NCBI RefSeq assembly: GCF_013085465.1
Contig: NZ_CP049838.1
Coordinates: 5,766,001 to 5,830,000 of the forward strand
DNA length: 64,000 nt
From: Streptomyces asoensis
Lineage (GTDB): Bacteria > Actinomycetota > Actinomycetes > Streptomycetales > Streptomycetaceae
Direction of reading: 5' to 3'
Shown: one piece after another, positions 16,468-25,236 of the stretch
How the letters are laid out: each line of letters begins with the position of its first letter
Numbering within the stretch: the first letter of the stretch is position 1
The notes under the pieces: model-generated
What the model was told of the DNA's origin: nothing
Database searches by the model: none
What the model saw: the letters and a program-made list of their open reading frames with translations, nothing else
Position numbers and translations under genes: made by a program

Positions 16468-16806
16468 TCAGCCGCCGTTCCTGGGGGCCCACATGATCAC
16501 GGCCATCCCGGCGAGACAGACCAGGGCGCCGGTCACGTCCCAGCGGTCGGGGCGGTAGCCGTCGGCGACCGCGCCCCAGAGCAGGGAGCCGGCCACGAAG
16601 ATGCCGCCGTACGCGGCGAGGATGCGGCCGAAGTGGGCGTCGGGCTGGAAGGTGGCGACGAAGCCGTACGCGCCGAGCGCGAGGACACCGCCGGTCGCCC
16701 ACAGCCAGCCCCGGTGCTCGCGTACGCCCTGCCAGACCAGCCACGCGCCGCCGATCTCGAAGAGCGCGGCGACGACGAACAGGGCGGCCGACCGGAGGAC
16801 GAACAT
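16468..16806 (-). CDS. YnfA/UPF0060-family membrane protein
   Basis: 112 residues with four membrane helices: [36 protein letters not shown], a third around [18 protein letters not shown], and the end [19 protein letters not shown]. The conserved features [17 protein letters not shown] and [12 protein letters not shown] identify UPF0060, which is distantly similar to small multidrug resistance proteins; no transport has been shown. It stands just upstream of the SDR operon on the same strand and is divergent from a secreted protein gene. Confidence 0.88.
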   Translation of the reverse strand: MFVLRSAALFVVAALFEIGGAWLVWQGVREHRGWLWATGGVLALGAYGFVATFQPDAHFGRILAAYGGIFVAGSLLWGAVADGYRPDRWDVTGALVCLAGMAVIMWAPRNGG

Positions 16807-16942
16807 GTCGGCAGCTTGGCACGGCCGGGTGGTGTCACCTGTTGGAGGGCGCCTGCCGGGCGCCGGGCGTGGGATACATCCCCTTCGTACCCGGCCCTTC
16901 GTACCCGGGCGGTTTCCGATCGAGGAATCGAGGAGTGGTGGC

Positions 16943-17425
16943 ATGCGCTGGATGCGAGGTCTCGCGGTGTGGGGTGCGGTACTGGCGGTGGGGGTGGGGG
17001 TCGCGCCCGCGCGGGCGGCCGGGACGGCGGGGGAGGCGACCGAGGCGGACCTGTCGTACCACGGCTCCGCCGTCATGCGCGGCGGCCGGGTCGACGTCGG
17101 GCTGACCCCGCGCAACCACGGTCCGGCGGACGTCTCCGACTCGACCGTACGGCTGCGCTGGTCGGTGCCGTTGGCGGCCGGGGCGCAGCGGCTGCCGGCC
17201 GGCTGCGCGCGGACGGGCCGCCAGGAGGTGGTGTGCCGGACGGGGGCGCTGGCCGCGGACGGGCTGGGGGAGCGGATCGAGTTGCGGGTGTGGCTGCGGG
17301 GGCGGCCGATCGAGGTGACGATGGCCGTCGACACCCTGTGGGGCGGCGGCGCGGTGGACCGCAACCGGTCCAACGACCGGCAGCAGGTGCTGGTCCTGGA
17401 CACCGGGGACGCGTACTTCTTCTGA
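16943..17425 (+). CDS. secreted beta-sandwich-like protein of unknown function
   Basis: 160 residues. A signal peptide of about 27 residues (MRWMRGLAV, hydrophobic core, APARAA cleavage). The mature part reads like one immunoglobulin/DUF11-like repeat: a start resembling [20 protein letters not shown], the pair [11 protein letters not shown] that could form a disulfide, and the end [16 protein letters not shown]. No enzymatic motif is seen. ATG 16943 follows a GAGGAG site about eight bases upstream. It is probably exported and may be a fragment of a larger repeat-protein family. Confidence 0.6.
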   Translation: MRWMRGLAVWGAVLAVGVGVAPARAAGTAGEATEADLSYHGSAVMRGGRVDVGLTPRNHGPADVSDSTVRLRWSVPLAAGAQRLPAGCARTGRQEVVCRTGALAADGLGERIELRVWLRGRPIEVTMAVDTLWGGGAVDRNRSNDRQQVLVLDTGDAYFF

Positions 17426-17493
17426 CGTTCGAGGGAGCGGAGCGTCGTACGATCTGCGGACGGCGCTGACGGCGGTGCCGACGAAGGGGTGCG

Positions 17494-17967
17494 ATGTCCG
17501 GGAACGTGCGCTCGCGGCTGCTGGACGAGCTGGGCGTCGTGTCGCGTCGGTACGCGGCCGCGTACGCCCTGTTCAACCAGGCTCTCGCCGACCGTCTCGG
17601 GCTGCATCCCACGGACCTTCAGTGTCTGAACCTGCTGATGCTGGAGCGGGAGCCGGTGACGACGGGCCGGGTTGCCGAGCTGACGGGGCTGACCACGGGC
17701 TCGGCGACGCGGCTGGTGGACCGGTTGGAGAAGGCGGGTTACGTCGTCCGGGAGCGGGACGCGGCCGACCGGCGACGGGTCCTCGTGGTGACGGTGCCGG
17801 AGCGGATCGCGGAGTTCACGCGGATGTGGGAGCGGCTGGGCGGCGACTGCATGCCGCTCTTCGAGGACCTGGCGGACAGCGAACTCGCGGTGATCGTGCG
17901 GCACATGCGGCGCACGGTGGAGTTCGGCGCTGAGCAGGTCGCACGATTGCGGGAAGGCCGGGTCTAG
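17494..17967 (+). CDS. MarR-family transcriptional regulator
   Basis: 157 residues with the winged helix of MarR proteins: [20 protein letters not shown], the recognition helix in [19 protein letters not shown], and the wing [13 protein letters not shown]. Helices at both ends make the dimer interface. An AAGGGG site precedes ATG 17494. It ends six bases before the permease gene at 17974, so it is likely the local regulator of that pair; its ligand is unknown. Confidence 0.88.
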   Translation: MSGNVRSRLLDELGVVSRRYAAAYALFNQALADRLGLHPTDLQCLNLLMLEREPVTTGRVAELTGLTTGSATRLVDRLEKAGYVVRERDAADRRRVLVVTVPERIAEFTRMWERLGGDCMPLFEDLADSELAVIVRHMRRTVEFGAEQVARLREGRV

Positions 17968-17973
17968 GGCGGG

Positions 17974-19008
17974 ATGCAGGAGACCGACGTACGGCCGTCC
18001 GCGGAGGCGGCCGAGGGAGTGCGGGCGGCGGACGCCCGCCCGGCGGGTGCGCTGCCGCGGCACTGGCCGCTGTTGTTGCTGGGCGCGGCGGTGGTGCCGG
18101 GTGTGCTGCTGGTGCTCGTCGGGCGGTCGTTGGACGCGCCGGCGATGCAGGCGTGGCGGACGGTGTGTCTGGCCGTGACCGTGCAGGCGCTGCCGTTCCT
18201 GCTGCTGGGCACGGCTCTGTCGGGGGCGATCAACGCGTTCGTGCCGGCGCGGGTCTTCAGCCGGCTGCTGCCGAAGCGGGCCGCGCTGGCCGTGCCGGTC
18301 GCGGGGATGGCGGGTGTGGTGCTGCCGGGGTGCGAGTGCGCCTCGGTGCCGGTGGCGAACAGTCTGATCGGGCGGGGGGTCACACCGGCCGCCGCGTTCG
18401 CGTTCCTGCTGTCGGCGCCCGCCGTGAACCCGGTGGTGCTGACCGCCACGGCCGTCGCCTTCCCGGGCAGTCCGGAGATGGTGGTCGCCCGGCTGCTCGC
18501 CTCGCTGGTCACCGCCGCCGCGATGGGCTGGCTGTGGCTCTGGCTGGGGCGCGAGGAGTGGTTGAAGCCCACCGTCGTCCGGCACACCGGGCATGTTCCG
18601 GGGCGCAGCCGTTTCACCGAGTTCCGGCGTGGTTTCCAGCACGACTTCCTGCACGCGGGGGGTTTTCTGGTGGTGGGGGCGATGGCGGCGGCGACGTTCA
18701 ACGTGGCGGTGCCGCGCACGCTGCTCGACACCTTCGCGGGTTCGCCGTGGCTGTCGGTGCTGTTCCTGGCGGCGCTGGCGATCGTGCTGGCGGTGTGCAG
18801 TGAGGCGGACGCGTTCGTGGCGGCCTCGCTGACCGGTTTCTCGCCGGTCGCGCGGCTGGCGTTCATGGTGGTGGGGCCGATGGTCGACCTGAAGTTGATC
18901 GCGCTTCAGGCGGGCACGTTCGGGCGGGCCTTCGCGTTGCGGTTCTCGGCGGCCACGGCGGTGGTGGCCGTGGTGTGCAGCGCGGTGATCGGAGGGGTGC
19001 TGCTGTGA
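17974..19008 (+). CDS. permease of the DUF318/ArsP_1 (COG0701) family
   Basis: 344 residues with eight or so membrane helices. A conserved cysteine-containing motif in the first half ([17 protein letters not shown]) and [17 protein letters not shown] identify the family, which includes ArsP organoarsenical exporters and many permeases of unknown substrate. The second half repeats the fold and has [13 protein letters not shown]. The last four bases overlap the next gene (GTGA), which encodes the usual partner of this permease class. Metal or metalloid transport is a reasonable guess from the His-rich partner. Confidence 0.85.
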   Translation: MQETDVRPSAEAAEGVRAADARPAGALPRHWPLLLLGAAVVPGVLLVLVGRSLDAPAMQAWRTVCLAVTVQALPFLLLGTALSGAINAFVPARVFSRLLPKRAALAVPVAGMAGVVLPGCECASVPVANSLIGRGVTPAAAFAFLLSAPAVNPVVLTATAVAFPGSPEMVVARLLASLVTAAAMGWLWLWLGREEWLKPTVVRHTGHVPGRSRFTEFRRGFQHDFLHAGGFLVVGAMAAATFNVAVPRTLLDTFAGSPWLSVLFLAALAIVLAVCSEADAFVAASLTGFSPVARLAFMVVGPMVDLKLIALQAGTFGRAFALRFSAATAVVAVVCSAVIGGVLL

Positions 19009-19766
19009 GGCGGTTCGCGCAGGTGGGGCTGCTGGTGCTGGGTGGGCTGGGGTTGTTGCACACCTCGCTGTTCACGGACGAGTACCTGCGGTACGTCAAG
19101 GAGGGGATGCGGCCGCTGCTGGTCGCCTCCGGGGTGCTGCTGGTGGTGCTGGGCGTGGCGGAGGCGTGGGCCGCCCCGCCGAAGGAGGAGCCCGGCGAGC
19201 CGGGGCACGGTCACGAGGGGCATGGTCACGAGGGGCATGGTCACGACCACTCCGGTGTTCCGCGGGTCGCCTGGCTGCTGTTCCTGCCCGTGCTGAGCCT
19301 GCTCTTCTACGCTCCTCCCGCGCTCGGCTCCTACACGGCCTCGCGGGAACCGGCGAAGGCCGTCGCCGTGCAGGAGGACGCCTTCGATCCGCTGCCCGCG
19401 ACCTCCCCGCTGCCGATCACACTCACCGACTTCACCCAGCGGGTGCAGCAGGACCGGTCGCGGGCCATCCGGGGCCGCGCGGTCGTGATGACCGGGTTCG
19501 TCACCCCGGCCCCGCGGAAGCGGGACGGCTGGTATCTGACCCGGATCATCGTCAGCTGCTGTGCGGCGGACGCGTCGTCCGTGAAGGTGCTGGTCCAGGG
19601 GATCGCGGCGCCGAAGGCCGACACCTGGGTGAACGTCACCGGGACCTGGCAGGGAAGCGGCACCCTGGGCACGGCGTCGGCGACGGTCGCGTTGGACGCG
19701 CGGGGCGTGCAGAAGGTGCGCAAGCCGTCGAACGCCTACATGGACGCGCTGCCGCTCACCTCCTGA
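19005..19766 (+). CDS. TIGR03943-family membrane protein with His-rich loop
   Basis: 253 residues; GTG 19005 overlaps the permease stop. Two membrane helices (residues about 5-22 and 35-53) come before a cytoplasmic or periplasmic loop with [16 protein letters not shown], encoded by near-identical 15-base repeats and well suited to bind zinc or a similar metal. A third helix ([17 protein letters not shown]) leads to a C-terminal domain of about 150 residues with conserved [11 protein letters not shown] and VNVTGTWQG. The pairing with a DUF318 permease occurs in many Gram-positive bacteria (YcgQ/YcgR in Bacillus). It is probably a subunit or chaperone for the permease. Confidence 0.85.
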   Translation: MRRFAQVGLLVLGGLGLLHTSLFTDEYLRYVKEGMRPLLVASGVLLVVLGVAEAWAAPPKEEPGEPGHGHEGHGHEGHGHDHSGVPRVAWLLFLPVLSLLFYAPPALGSYTASREPAKAVAVQEDAFDPLPATSPLPITLTDFTQRVQQDRSRAIRGRAVVMTGFVTPAPRKRDGWYLTRIIVSCCAADASSVKVLVQGIAAPKADTWVNVTGTWQGSGTLGTASATVALDARGVQKVRKPSNAYMDALPLTS

Positions 19767-19796
19767 ACGGCACCGAGCGGCACCGAACGGCACCGC

Positions 19797-20204
19797 TCAG
19801 ACGTCGGTGCTGTCTGTGTCGTAGCGTCGGCGGGCCGCATGGACCTCGTCGAAGTGGATCTCCGCCCAGTTCTTCACGGCCGTGAGCAGCAGCGCGAGGT
19901 TGCTGCCGAGGGGGGTCAGCTCGTAGTCGACGCGGACGGGGACGGACGGGGTGACCGTGCGGGTCAGGATGCCGTCGCGTTCCAGGGTGCGCAGGGTCTG
20001 GGTGAGCATTTTGGGGCTCACGCCGGCGATCCTGCGGGCCAGGTCGCTGTAGCGCTGGGGGCCGGGGGCGAGGGCCGAGACGACCAGGCTGACCCACTTG
20101 TCGCTGAGGCGGTCCAGCAGCTGGTTGGTCGGGCAGTCGCGGAGGAAGGCGTCGTACTCGGTGCGGGCCTGCTCGCGCCGCTGGGCGGCGGTCGTGGTGG
20201 CCAT
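19797..20204 (-). CDS. HxlR-family transcriptional regulator
   Basis: 135 residues with the HxlR winged helix: CPTNQLLDRLSDKWVSLVV, the DNA-reading LARRIAGVSPKMLTQTLRTL, and the wing LTPLGSNLALLL. Only the N-terminal cysteine of CPTN is present, and such a Cys can serve as a redox or electrophile sensor in this family. It is divergent from an oxidoreductase gene, the usual target arrangement, with direct repeats in the space between. Confidence 0.9.
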   Translation of the reverse strand: MATTTAAQRREQARTEYDAFLRDCPTNQLLDRLSDKWVSLVVSALAPGPQRYSDLARRIAGVSPKMLTQTLRTLERDGILTRTVTPSVPVRVDYELTPLGSNLALLLTAVKNWAEIHFDEVHAARRRYDTDSTDV

Positions 20205-20239
20205 GGTGGCTCTCCTCCCGGTGACGTAGGCACCTTCAG

Positions 20240-20271
20240 GTAACTACTTCCCCCTGGATAGTAACTCTTCC
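20240..20271. promoter_or_regulatory. paired GTAACT direct repeats between HxlR and oxidoreductase genes
   Basis: GTAACTACTTCC (20240-20251) and GTAACTCTTCC (20261-20271) are in the same orientation, 21 bases start to start, which places them on one face of the helix two turns apart. They lie in the promoter space of a divergent HxlR regulator and its likely target and are the best operator candidate. Confidence 0.45.
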
Positions 20272-20338
20272 TAGGGTTGTGACAGCAAGAGGGAAGCGGG
20301 GGACCCCCGCAAGTACCCGCCTATCCAGGGGAGTTGAC

Positions 20339-21220
20339 ATGCGTGCAGCAGTGGTGCGGACGTTCGGCGGGCCCGAGGCCGTCGAGATCGTGGACGCGGA
20401 GCTGCCGGAGCCGGCCGCCCGGCAGGTGCGGATCAAGGTGGCGGCGGCCGCGCTGAACCCGGTCGACGCCGGGGTGCGCTCCGGGGTCTTCGGCGGCGCC
20501 GGCAAGCAGGTCGGGCTCGGCTGGGACGTCGCCGGGACGGTGGACGCGGTGGGGGTGGCCTCCGCGTGGAATGTGGGGGAGGAGGTCGTGGCCCTCGACT
20601 ACGGGATGGTCAAGCCGCTCGGTACGCATGCGGAGTACGTCGTCGTCGACGCGGACGCGGTGGCGCTCGCGCCTGCTTCCGTGGACGCGGTGCACGCGGC
20701 GACCCTGCCGCTGAACGCGCTGACCGCTGCGCAGGCGCTGGACCTGCTGGCCCTGTCGCCGGGGGATTCGTTGCTGGTCACGGGCGGTGCGGGGGCGGTC
20801 GGCGGGTATGCCGTCCAGCTGGCCGCGCGGCGCGGGGTGACGGTCGCCGCGCTGGCTCGGGCGCAGGACGAGGAGTTCGTCCGGTCGCTGGGGGCCACCC
20901 GTTTCCCGGGCGGCGAGGGGCGTTTCGACGCGGTGCTGGACGCGGCGGTGCTGGGCTCCGAGGCGTTGGCCCTGGTGCGGGACGGGGGCGCGTACGTAGG
21001 GGTGATCCCGCAGGCTCAGCCCGCGTCGGAGCGGGGGGTGCGGACCGAGGCTGTCGAGGTGAGCGCGGACGGGGCCCGGCTGGCGGAGCTGGTGCGCTCG
21101 GTGGATGCGGGCGAGCTGACCCTCCGGGTGGCCGAGACGTTCACGCTGGAGGACACCGCGAAGGCACACGCACGGCTGGCGGAGGGCGGGGTCAGGGGCC
21201 GACTGGTGCTGGTGCCTTAG
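20339..21220 (+). CDS. NADP-dependent quinone oxidoreductase-like protein (MDR superfamily)
   Basis: 293 residues. A zinc-free medium-chain reductase: an N-terminal GroES-like domain (VAAAALNPVDAGVRSG, GWDVAGTVDAVG) and a Rossmann domain with LLVTGGAGAVGGYAVQLA, then the end GGVRGRLVLVP. These enzymes reduce quinones or enones with NADPH and often answer to electrophile stress. ATG 20339 follows GGGGAG. Divergent from the HxlR regulator, which probably controls it. Confidence 0.88.
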   Translation: MRAAVVRTFGGPEAVEIVDAELPEPAARQVRIKVAAAALNPVDAGVRSGVFGGAGKQVGLGWDVAGTVDAVGVASAWNVGEEVVALDYGMVKPLGTHAEYVVVDADAVALAPASVDAVHAATLPLNALTAAQALDLLALSPGDSLLVTGGAGAVGGYAVQLAARRGVTVAALARAQDEEFVRSLGATRFPGGEGRFDAVLDAAVLGSEALALVRDGGAYVGVIPQAQPASERGVRTEAVEVSADGARLAELVRSVDAGELTLRVAETFTLEDTAKAHARLAEGGVRGRLVLVP

Positions 21221-21285
21221 CCAGGCGCCGGGGGCAGGGGGCCGCTGGACGGCGAGGGTCGGGCGCGCCCAGGCGGTCGGCGAAG

Positions 21286-21337
21286 CCGCGTGCCGCTCCC
21301 GGCCGCGGGACCGGGCAGAGTCGGGTGCGGCACGCGG
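21286..21337 (+). terminator. possible stem-loop after the oxidoreductase gene
   Basis: CCGCGTGCCGC (21286-21296) and GCGGCACGCGG (21327-21337) pair perfectly over 11 positions with a 30-base loop. It sits in the 222-base space before the convergent AraC gene. The loop is long for a terminator. I see nothing else in this gap. Confidence 0.3.
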
Positions 21338-21442
21338 GGGAGCCGTACCTGCGTCCGGGCGGCGGAGCTCAGCCCGCGCGCAGTGGCCTGGCTGCGTCCG
21401 CGTCCGTGCGGCGGAGCCGTGTGCGGCTCGGTTCGGGGCCGT

Positions 21443-22240
21443 TCATGAGCTGCGATGCCTTGCGTAGGTGGCAGGGGGGACGCCGACCGTCGTGGTGAAG
21501 TCGCGCACCAGGTGGGCCTGGTCCGCGTAGCCCAGGTCGGCGGCCAGGGCTGCCCAGTCCACCGTCTGCTCGGCCTCCGCCCGTTCCAGGGCCTCGTGGA
21601 TGCGGTAGCGCAGGATCACCCATTTGGGGCCCACGCCGACGTACGCGGCGAACAGGCGCTGGATCAGGCGTACCGACAGCCCCTCGTCGCTCGCGAGGTC
21701 CGCCACCTTGCGGATCGCGCGGTCGGTGCGGATGCGGTCGACGAGGGTCATCGCGAGGTCGGCCTGGGGGTCCGGGCGGGGGATGCGGGCCGCCAGGAGA
21801 TGCGCGTCGAGGGCCGCCACCCGGGCCTCCTCGCCGGCCGGATCGAGGACCGGGGCCGGGTCGGTGCCGGTGAGGTGGACCCGGCGGCCCGTCCAGTGGG
21901 AGACCGGGTGCTCGGGGGCGAAGGGGCGGAAGCCGCCCGGGCGGAACTTGACGCCGCACACCCGCCCCCGGCCCTCCAGTTTCTGGGTGAAGAGCCCCTG
22001 CTGGACGCCGGCGATCTCGACGAAGGGCTCCTGCCCCTCGAAACGCTGGAAGACGAGGTGGACCGCGGGGTGCGGGACCACGTGGGAGACGTACGGCTCG
22101 GTCAGGTCCCAGTCGATCAGCCAGTAGTGCTCGACGTAGGGGCGCAGGGGCGGGGCCGGTTCGGGACGGCGGAAGCGCACGCGTGCGAGGAAGTCCGCGG
22201 CGTCGACGATGCCTCGGGTGTCACGGCGTGGGGTGGCCAT
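21443..22240 (-). CDS. AraC-family transcriptional regulator
   Basis: 265 residues from ATG 22238-22240. The N-terminal part is the DUF6597-like sensor domain (LRPYVEHYWLIDWDL, HPAVHLVFQ, GVKFRPGGFRPF). The last 110 residues hold two helix-turn-helix units: SVRLIQRLFAAYVGVGPKWV and the second in DWAALAADLGYADQAHLVRDF. It is divergent from the flavin monooxygenase pair and is the obvious candidate to control it. Its ligand is unknown. Confidence 0.88.
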   Translation of the reverse strand: MATPRRDTRGIVDAADFLARVRFRRPEPAPPLRPYVEHYWLIDWDLTEPYVSHVVPHPAVHLVFQRFEGQEPFVEIAGVQQGLFTQKLEGRGRVCGVKFRPGGFRPFAPEHPVSHWTGRRVHLTGTDPAPVLDPAGEEARVAALDAHLLAARIPRPDPQADLAMTLVDRIRTDRAIRKVADLASDEGLSVRLIQRLFAAYVGVGPKWVILRYRIHEALERAEAEQTVDWAALAADLGYADQAHLVRDFTTTVGVPPATYARHRSS

Positions 22241-22321
22241 GTCCGGATCGTAGGACGGGCCACTGACAGTCGTGCCGGTCGGCGGAATACAGGGGGCCAG
22301 GGAGGTGTTCGGCAGGTATAG

Positions 22322-22335
22322 TTTAACGGTCAACA
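22322..22335 (+). promoter_or_regulatory. imperfect palindrome upstream of the monooxygenase gene
   Basis: GTTTAACGGTCAAC is a partly palindromic site (10 of 14 positions symmetric) about 20 bases before ATG 22356, in an AT-richer stretch shared with the divergent AraC gene. It could be an operator or part of the promoter. The GGAGG at 22340-22344 is the ribosome site. Confidence 0.3.
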
Positions 22336-22355
22336 ACTTTGGAGGTTGAGCGACC

Positions 22356-23465
22356 ATGCAGTTCGGGATCTTCAGCGTCGGCGATGTCACGCCGGACCCC
22401 ACCACGGGCCGTACGCCGACCGAGCGCGAGCGGATCAAGGCCATGGTCGCCATCGCGCAGAAGGCGGAGGAGGTCGGCCTCGACGTCTTCGCCACCGGTG
22501 AGCACCACAACCCGCCGTTCGTGCCCTCGTCCCCGACGACGATGCTCGGCTACATAGCCGCGCGGACGGAGAGGCTGGTCCTCTCCACCTCCACCACCCT
22601 CATCACCACCAACGACCCGGTGAAGATCGCCGAGGACTTCGCGATGCTCCAGCATCTGGCCGACGGGCGCGTCGACCTCATGATGGGACGCGGGAACACC
22701 GGCCCGGTCTACCCCTGGTTCGGCCAGGACATCCGGCAGGGCATCAACCTCGCCATCGAGAACTACGCCCTGCTGCGCCGGCTGTGGCGCGAGGACGTCG
22801 TCGACTGGGAGGGCAAGTTCCGCACTGCCCTCCAGGGCTTCACCTCCACGCCCCGCCCGCTGGACGACGTGCCGCCGTTCGTCTGGCACGGCTCCATCCG
22901 CTCGCCCGAGATCGCCGAGCAGGCCGCGTTCTACGGTGACGGCTTCTTCCACAACAACATCTTCTGGCCGGCCGACCACACCAAGCGGATGGTCGAGCTG
23001 TACCGCGCCCGGTACGCGCACTACGGGCACGGCACGCCCGAGCAGGCCATCGTGGGGCTCGGCGGGCAGGTCTTCATGCGGAAGAACTCGCAGGACGCGG
23101 TGCGCGAGTTCCGGCCGTACTTCGACAACGCGCCGGTCTACGGTCACGGGCCGTCCCTGGAGGACTTCACCGACCAGACCCCGCTGACCGTCGGCACGCC
23201 GGAGCAGGTCATCGAGAAGACGCTCAAGTTCCGCGAGTACGCCGGCGACTACCAGCGCCAGCTGTTCCTGCTGGACCACGCGGGGCTGCCGCTGAAGACC
23301 GTGCTCGAGCAGCTCGACCTGCTCGGCGAGGAGGTCGTGCCGGTGCTGCGCAAGGAGTTCGCCGTCGGCCGGCCGGCCGAGGTGCCGGACGCGCCGACCC
23401 ACGAGTCGATGCTCAAGGCGGCCCAGGCCGGCAAGGCCACCCAGGAAGGGGTGAACGTCGCATGA
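22356..23465 (+). CDS. LLM-class flavin-dependent monooxygenase (CE1758-like)
   Basis: 369 residues with a luciferase-like TIM barrel. It begins MQFGIFSVGD, has the substrate-facing GEHHNPPFVPSSP, then RVDLMMGRGNTGP, WHGSIRSPE and VGTPEQVIEKTL, all typical. Such enzymes use reduced FMN and oxygen and need a reductase to supply FMNH2; the next gene encodes one and overlaps it by four bases (ATGA). The family was named from a Corynebacterium efficiens gene pair (CE1758/CE1759). The substrate is unknown. Confidence 0.92.
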   Translation: MQFGIFSVGDVTPDPTTGRTPTERERIKAMVAIAQKAEEVGLDVFATGEHHNPPFVPSSPTTMLGYIAARTERLVLSTSTTLITTNDPVKIAEDFAMLQHLADGRVDLMMGRGNTGPVYPWFGQDIRQGINLAIENYALLRRLWREDVVDWEGKFRTALQGFTSTPRPLDDVPPFVWHGSIRSPEIAEQAAFYGDGFFHNNIFWPADHTKRMVELYRARYAHYGHGTPEQAIVGLGGQVFMRKNSQDAVREFRPYFDNAPVYGHGPSLEDFTDQTPLTVGTPEQVIEKTLKFREYAGDYQRQLFLLDHAGLPLKTVLEQLDLLGEEVVPVLRKEFAVGRPAEVPDAPTHESMLKAAQAGKATQEGVNVA

Positions 23466-24091
23466 GGCTCGTCGTCGTCTCGGCGGGGCTGAGCGTCCCG
23501 TCGTCGACCCGGCTGCTGGCCGACCGGCTGGCGGCCGCGACCGCCGGGCGGACCTCTGCGGGGGCGGACGTGGAGGTGGAGGTCGTGGAGCTGCGCGACC
23601 TCGCCGTCGAGATCGCCCACAACTTCACCAACGGCTTCCCCGGACGGAAGCTGGCGGCCGCGCTGGCGGCGGTGACGGCGGCGGACGGGCTGATCGTCGT
23701 CACCCCGGTGTTCTCCGCGTCCTACAGCGGTCTGTTCAAGTCGTTCTTCGACGTGATCGACCCGGACGCGCTGGCGGGCAAGCCGGTGCTGATCGGAGCC
23801 ACGGGTGGCTCCGCACGGCACTCGCTGGTGCTCGAGCACGCCCTGCGGCCGCTCTTCTCGTACCTGCGCGCCGTGATCGTCCCGACCGCCGTCTACGCCG
23901 CCTCGGAGGACTGGGGCGCGGAGGGCCTGCCCGAGCGGATCGAGCGGGCGGCGGGCGAGCTGGCGACACTGATGACGGGCCTGTCCACGCCGTCCGGCCC
24001 GGCAAAGACCGAGAAGGCCGAGAAGGCGGAGAAGGACGAGTTCACGGTGGTCCCCTTCGCCGACCAGCTGGCGGCCCTGGCCGCCCGCTGA
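23462..24091 (+). CDS. NAD(P)H-dependent FMN reductase (CE1759-like)
   Basis: 209 residues with a flavodoxin-like fold: the phosphate-binding start VVSAGLSVPSSTRLLADRL, the flavin contact TPVFSASYSGLFKSFFDVID, and IGATGGSARHSL. It supplies reduced FMN to the monooxygenase just upstream, with which it is translationally coupled. The end contains a short Lys/Glu repeat (KTEKAEKAEKDE) and the sequence VVPFADQLAAL. Confidence 0.92.
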   Translation: MRLVVVSAGLSVPSSTRLLADRLAAATAGRTSAGADVEVEVVELRDLAVEIAHNFTNGFPGRKLAAALAAVTAADGLIVVTPVFSASYSGLFKSFFDVIDPDALAGKPVLIGATGGSARHSLVLEHALRPLFSYLRAVIVPTAVYAASEDWGAEGLPERIERAAGELATLMTGLSTPSGPAKTEKAEKAEKDEFTVVPFADQLAALAAR

Positions 24092-24118
24092 GCCCCTGAG
24101 CGCCGGACGGTGACCTCC

Positions 24119-24341
24119 TGAGCGCCGGGCGGGGATATCCAGCTCGTCCGGCCTTTCAGGACGAGGGCCGACCAGCCGACGGCGTCGGGCTCGCCGCTGC
24201 CCTGTTGAGCGCCGGGCGGGGAAATCCAGCCCGTCCGGCCTTTCAGGACGAGGGCCGACCAGCCGGCGGCGTCGGGCTCACCGCTGCCCTGTTGAGCGCC
24301 GGGCGGGGAAAACCAGCCCGTCCGGCGATTGAGGACGAGGC
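24119..24341. repeat. 87-bp tandem repeat, about 2.5 copies, in a gene-free stretch
   Basis: TGAGCGCCGGGCGGGG recurs at 24119, 24206 and 24293, exactly 87 bases apart. The first two units are full length and nearly identical; the third matches for about 48 bases and then diverges. A degenerate start is also seen at 24097. Each unit contains GCCGGGCGGG facing CCCGTCCGGC, a hairpin with one mismatch or wobble, and CGTCC facing GGACG. The 387 bases between the FMN reductase and response regulator genes hold no gene; besides the repeats they carry the regulator's promoter. The hairpins may terminate the upstream operon. Confidence 0.85.
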
Positions 24342-24466
24342 CGTTCAGGCCGAAGCGGGGGTCTGGGGGCGGCAGCCCCCCGGGACACGCCCACCCGGAC
24401 GGTGAGAGCCCAGTAAGAAGGGTGATCGTAGGACCGTCCCCACCGCCCAACCGCCGGAGGCCTTGG

Positions 24467-24472
24467 CAGACT
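24467..24472 (+). promoter_or_regulatory. possible -10 CAGACT, leaderless start
   Basis: CAGACT ends six bases before the GTG at 24479; no ribosome site stands at the proper distance (GGAGG is 18 bases away). The spacing matches other leaderless starts in this window, though the hexamer is weaker. Confidence 0.3.
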
Positions 24473-24478
24473 GGCCTG

Positions 24479-25204
24479 GTGCCTCCCACCGTGCTGCTCG
24501 CCGAAGACGACCGTGCCATCCGCAACGCCCTGGAACGTGCCCTCGCCCTGGAGGGCTACCGGGTGACCGCGGTCGCCGACGGGGTCGAGGCACTGGCGCA
24601 CGCCCACAAGAACCCGCCGGACGTGCTCGTCCTCGACGTGATGATGCCCGGCATCGACGGCCTCCAGGTCTGCCGGGTGCTGCGCGCCGAGGGCGACCGT
24701 ACGCCCATCCTGATGCTGACCGCGCTGGTGGAGACCGCCGACCGGATCGCCGGTCTGGACGCGGGCGCCGACGACTACGTCGTGAAGCCGTTCGACGTCG
24801 AGGAGGTCTTCGCCCGGCTGCGGGCGCTGCTGCGCCGCACCACCCCCGACGCCGCCCCCGAGGCCGCCGTGCCGGTGCTCGACGCCCCGAAGCGGAGTAC
24901 GGAGCGGGATGTGGAGGCGGCCGGGCTGCGGATGGACCCGCAGGCGCGGCGCGCGTGGCGTGGCGGGCGCGAGCTGGAGCTGACCCGGACCGAGTTCGAG
25001 CTGCTGGAACTGCTGGCGCGCAACGCCGGGATCGTCCTGGACCACTCCACGATCTACGACCGTATCTGGGGCTACGACTTCGGTCCCGGCTCCAAGAACC
25101 TCGCCGTCTACGTCGGCTATCTGCGCCGCAAGCTCGACCAGCCCGGCGCCCCGCAGCTGATCCACACCGTGCGCGGGGTGGGTTACGTGCTGCGGGAAGA
25201 CTGA
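24479..25204 (+). CDS. OmpR-family response regulator
   Basis: 241 residues. Receiver domain: acidic pair in LLAEDDRAI, phospho-acceptor Asp53 in VLVLDVMMPGIDG, Thr81 in MLTA and Lys103 in YVVKPFD. A linker of about 30 residues then leads to a winged-helix DNA-binding domain with LTRTEFELLELLARN, VLDHSTIYDRIWGYDF and the closing HTVRGVGYVLRED. All phosphorylation residues are present. The histidine kinase gene follows within 33 bases; the two form a classical two-component system of unknown signal. Confidence 0.93.
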   Translation: MPPTVLLAEDDRAIRNALERALALEGYRVTAVADGVEALAHAHKNPPDVLVLDVMMPGIDGLQVCRVLRAEGDRTPILMLTALVETADRIAGLDAGADDYVVKPFDVEEVFARLRALLRRTTPDAAPEAAVPVLDAPKRSTERDVEAAGLRMDPQARRAWRGGRELELTRTEFELLELLARNAGIVLDHSTIYDRIWGYDFGPGSKNLAVYVGYLRRKLDQPGAPQLIHTVRGVGYVLRED

Positions 25205-25236
25205 GTGACGAGGACGAGAGTGGGACGAGGACGCGA

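Noticed and set aside
19766..19797. GGCACCGA(G/A)C direct repeats between the TIGR03943 and HxlR genes.
   Set aside because: Three short imperfect copies in a 30-base junction; no hairpin and no sign of function beyond sequence slippage.
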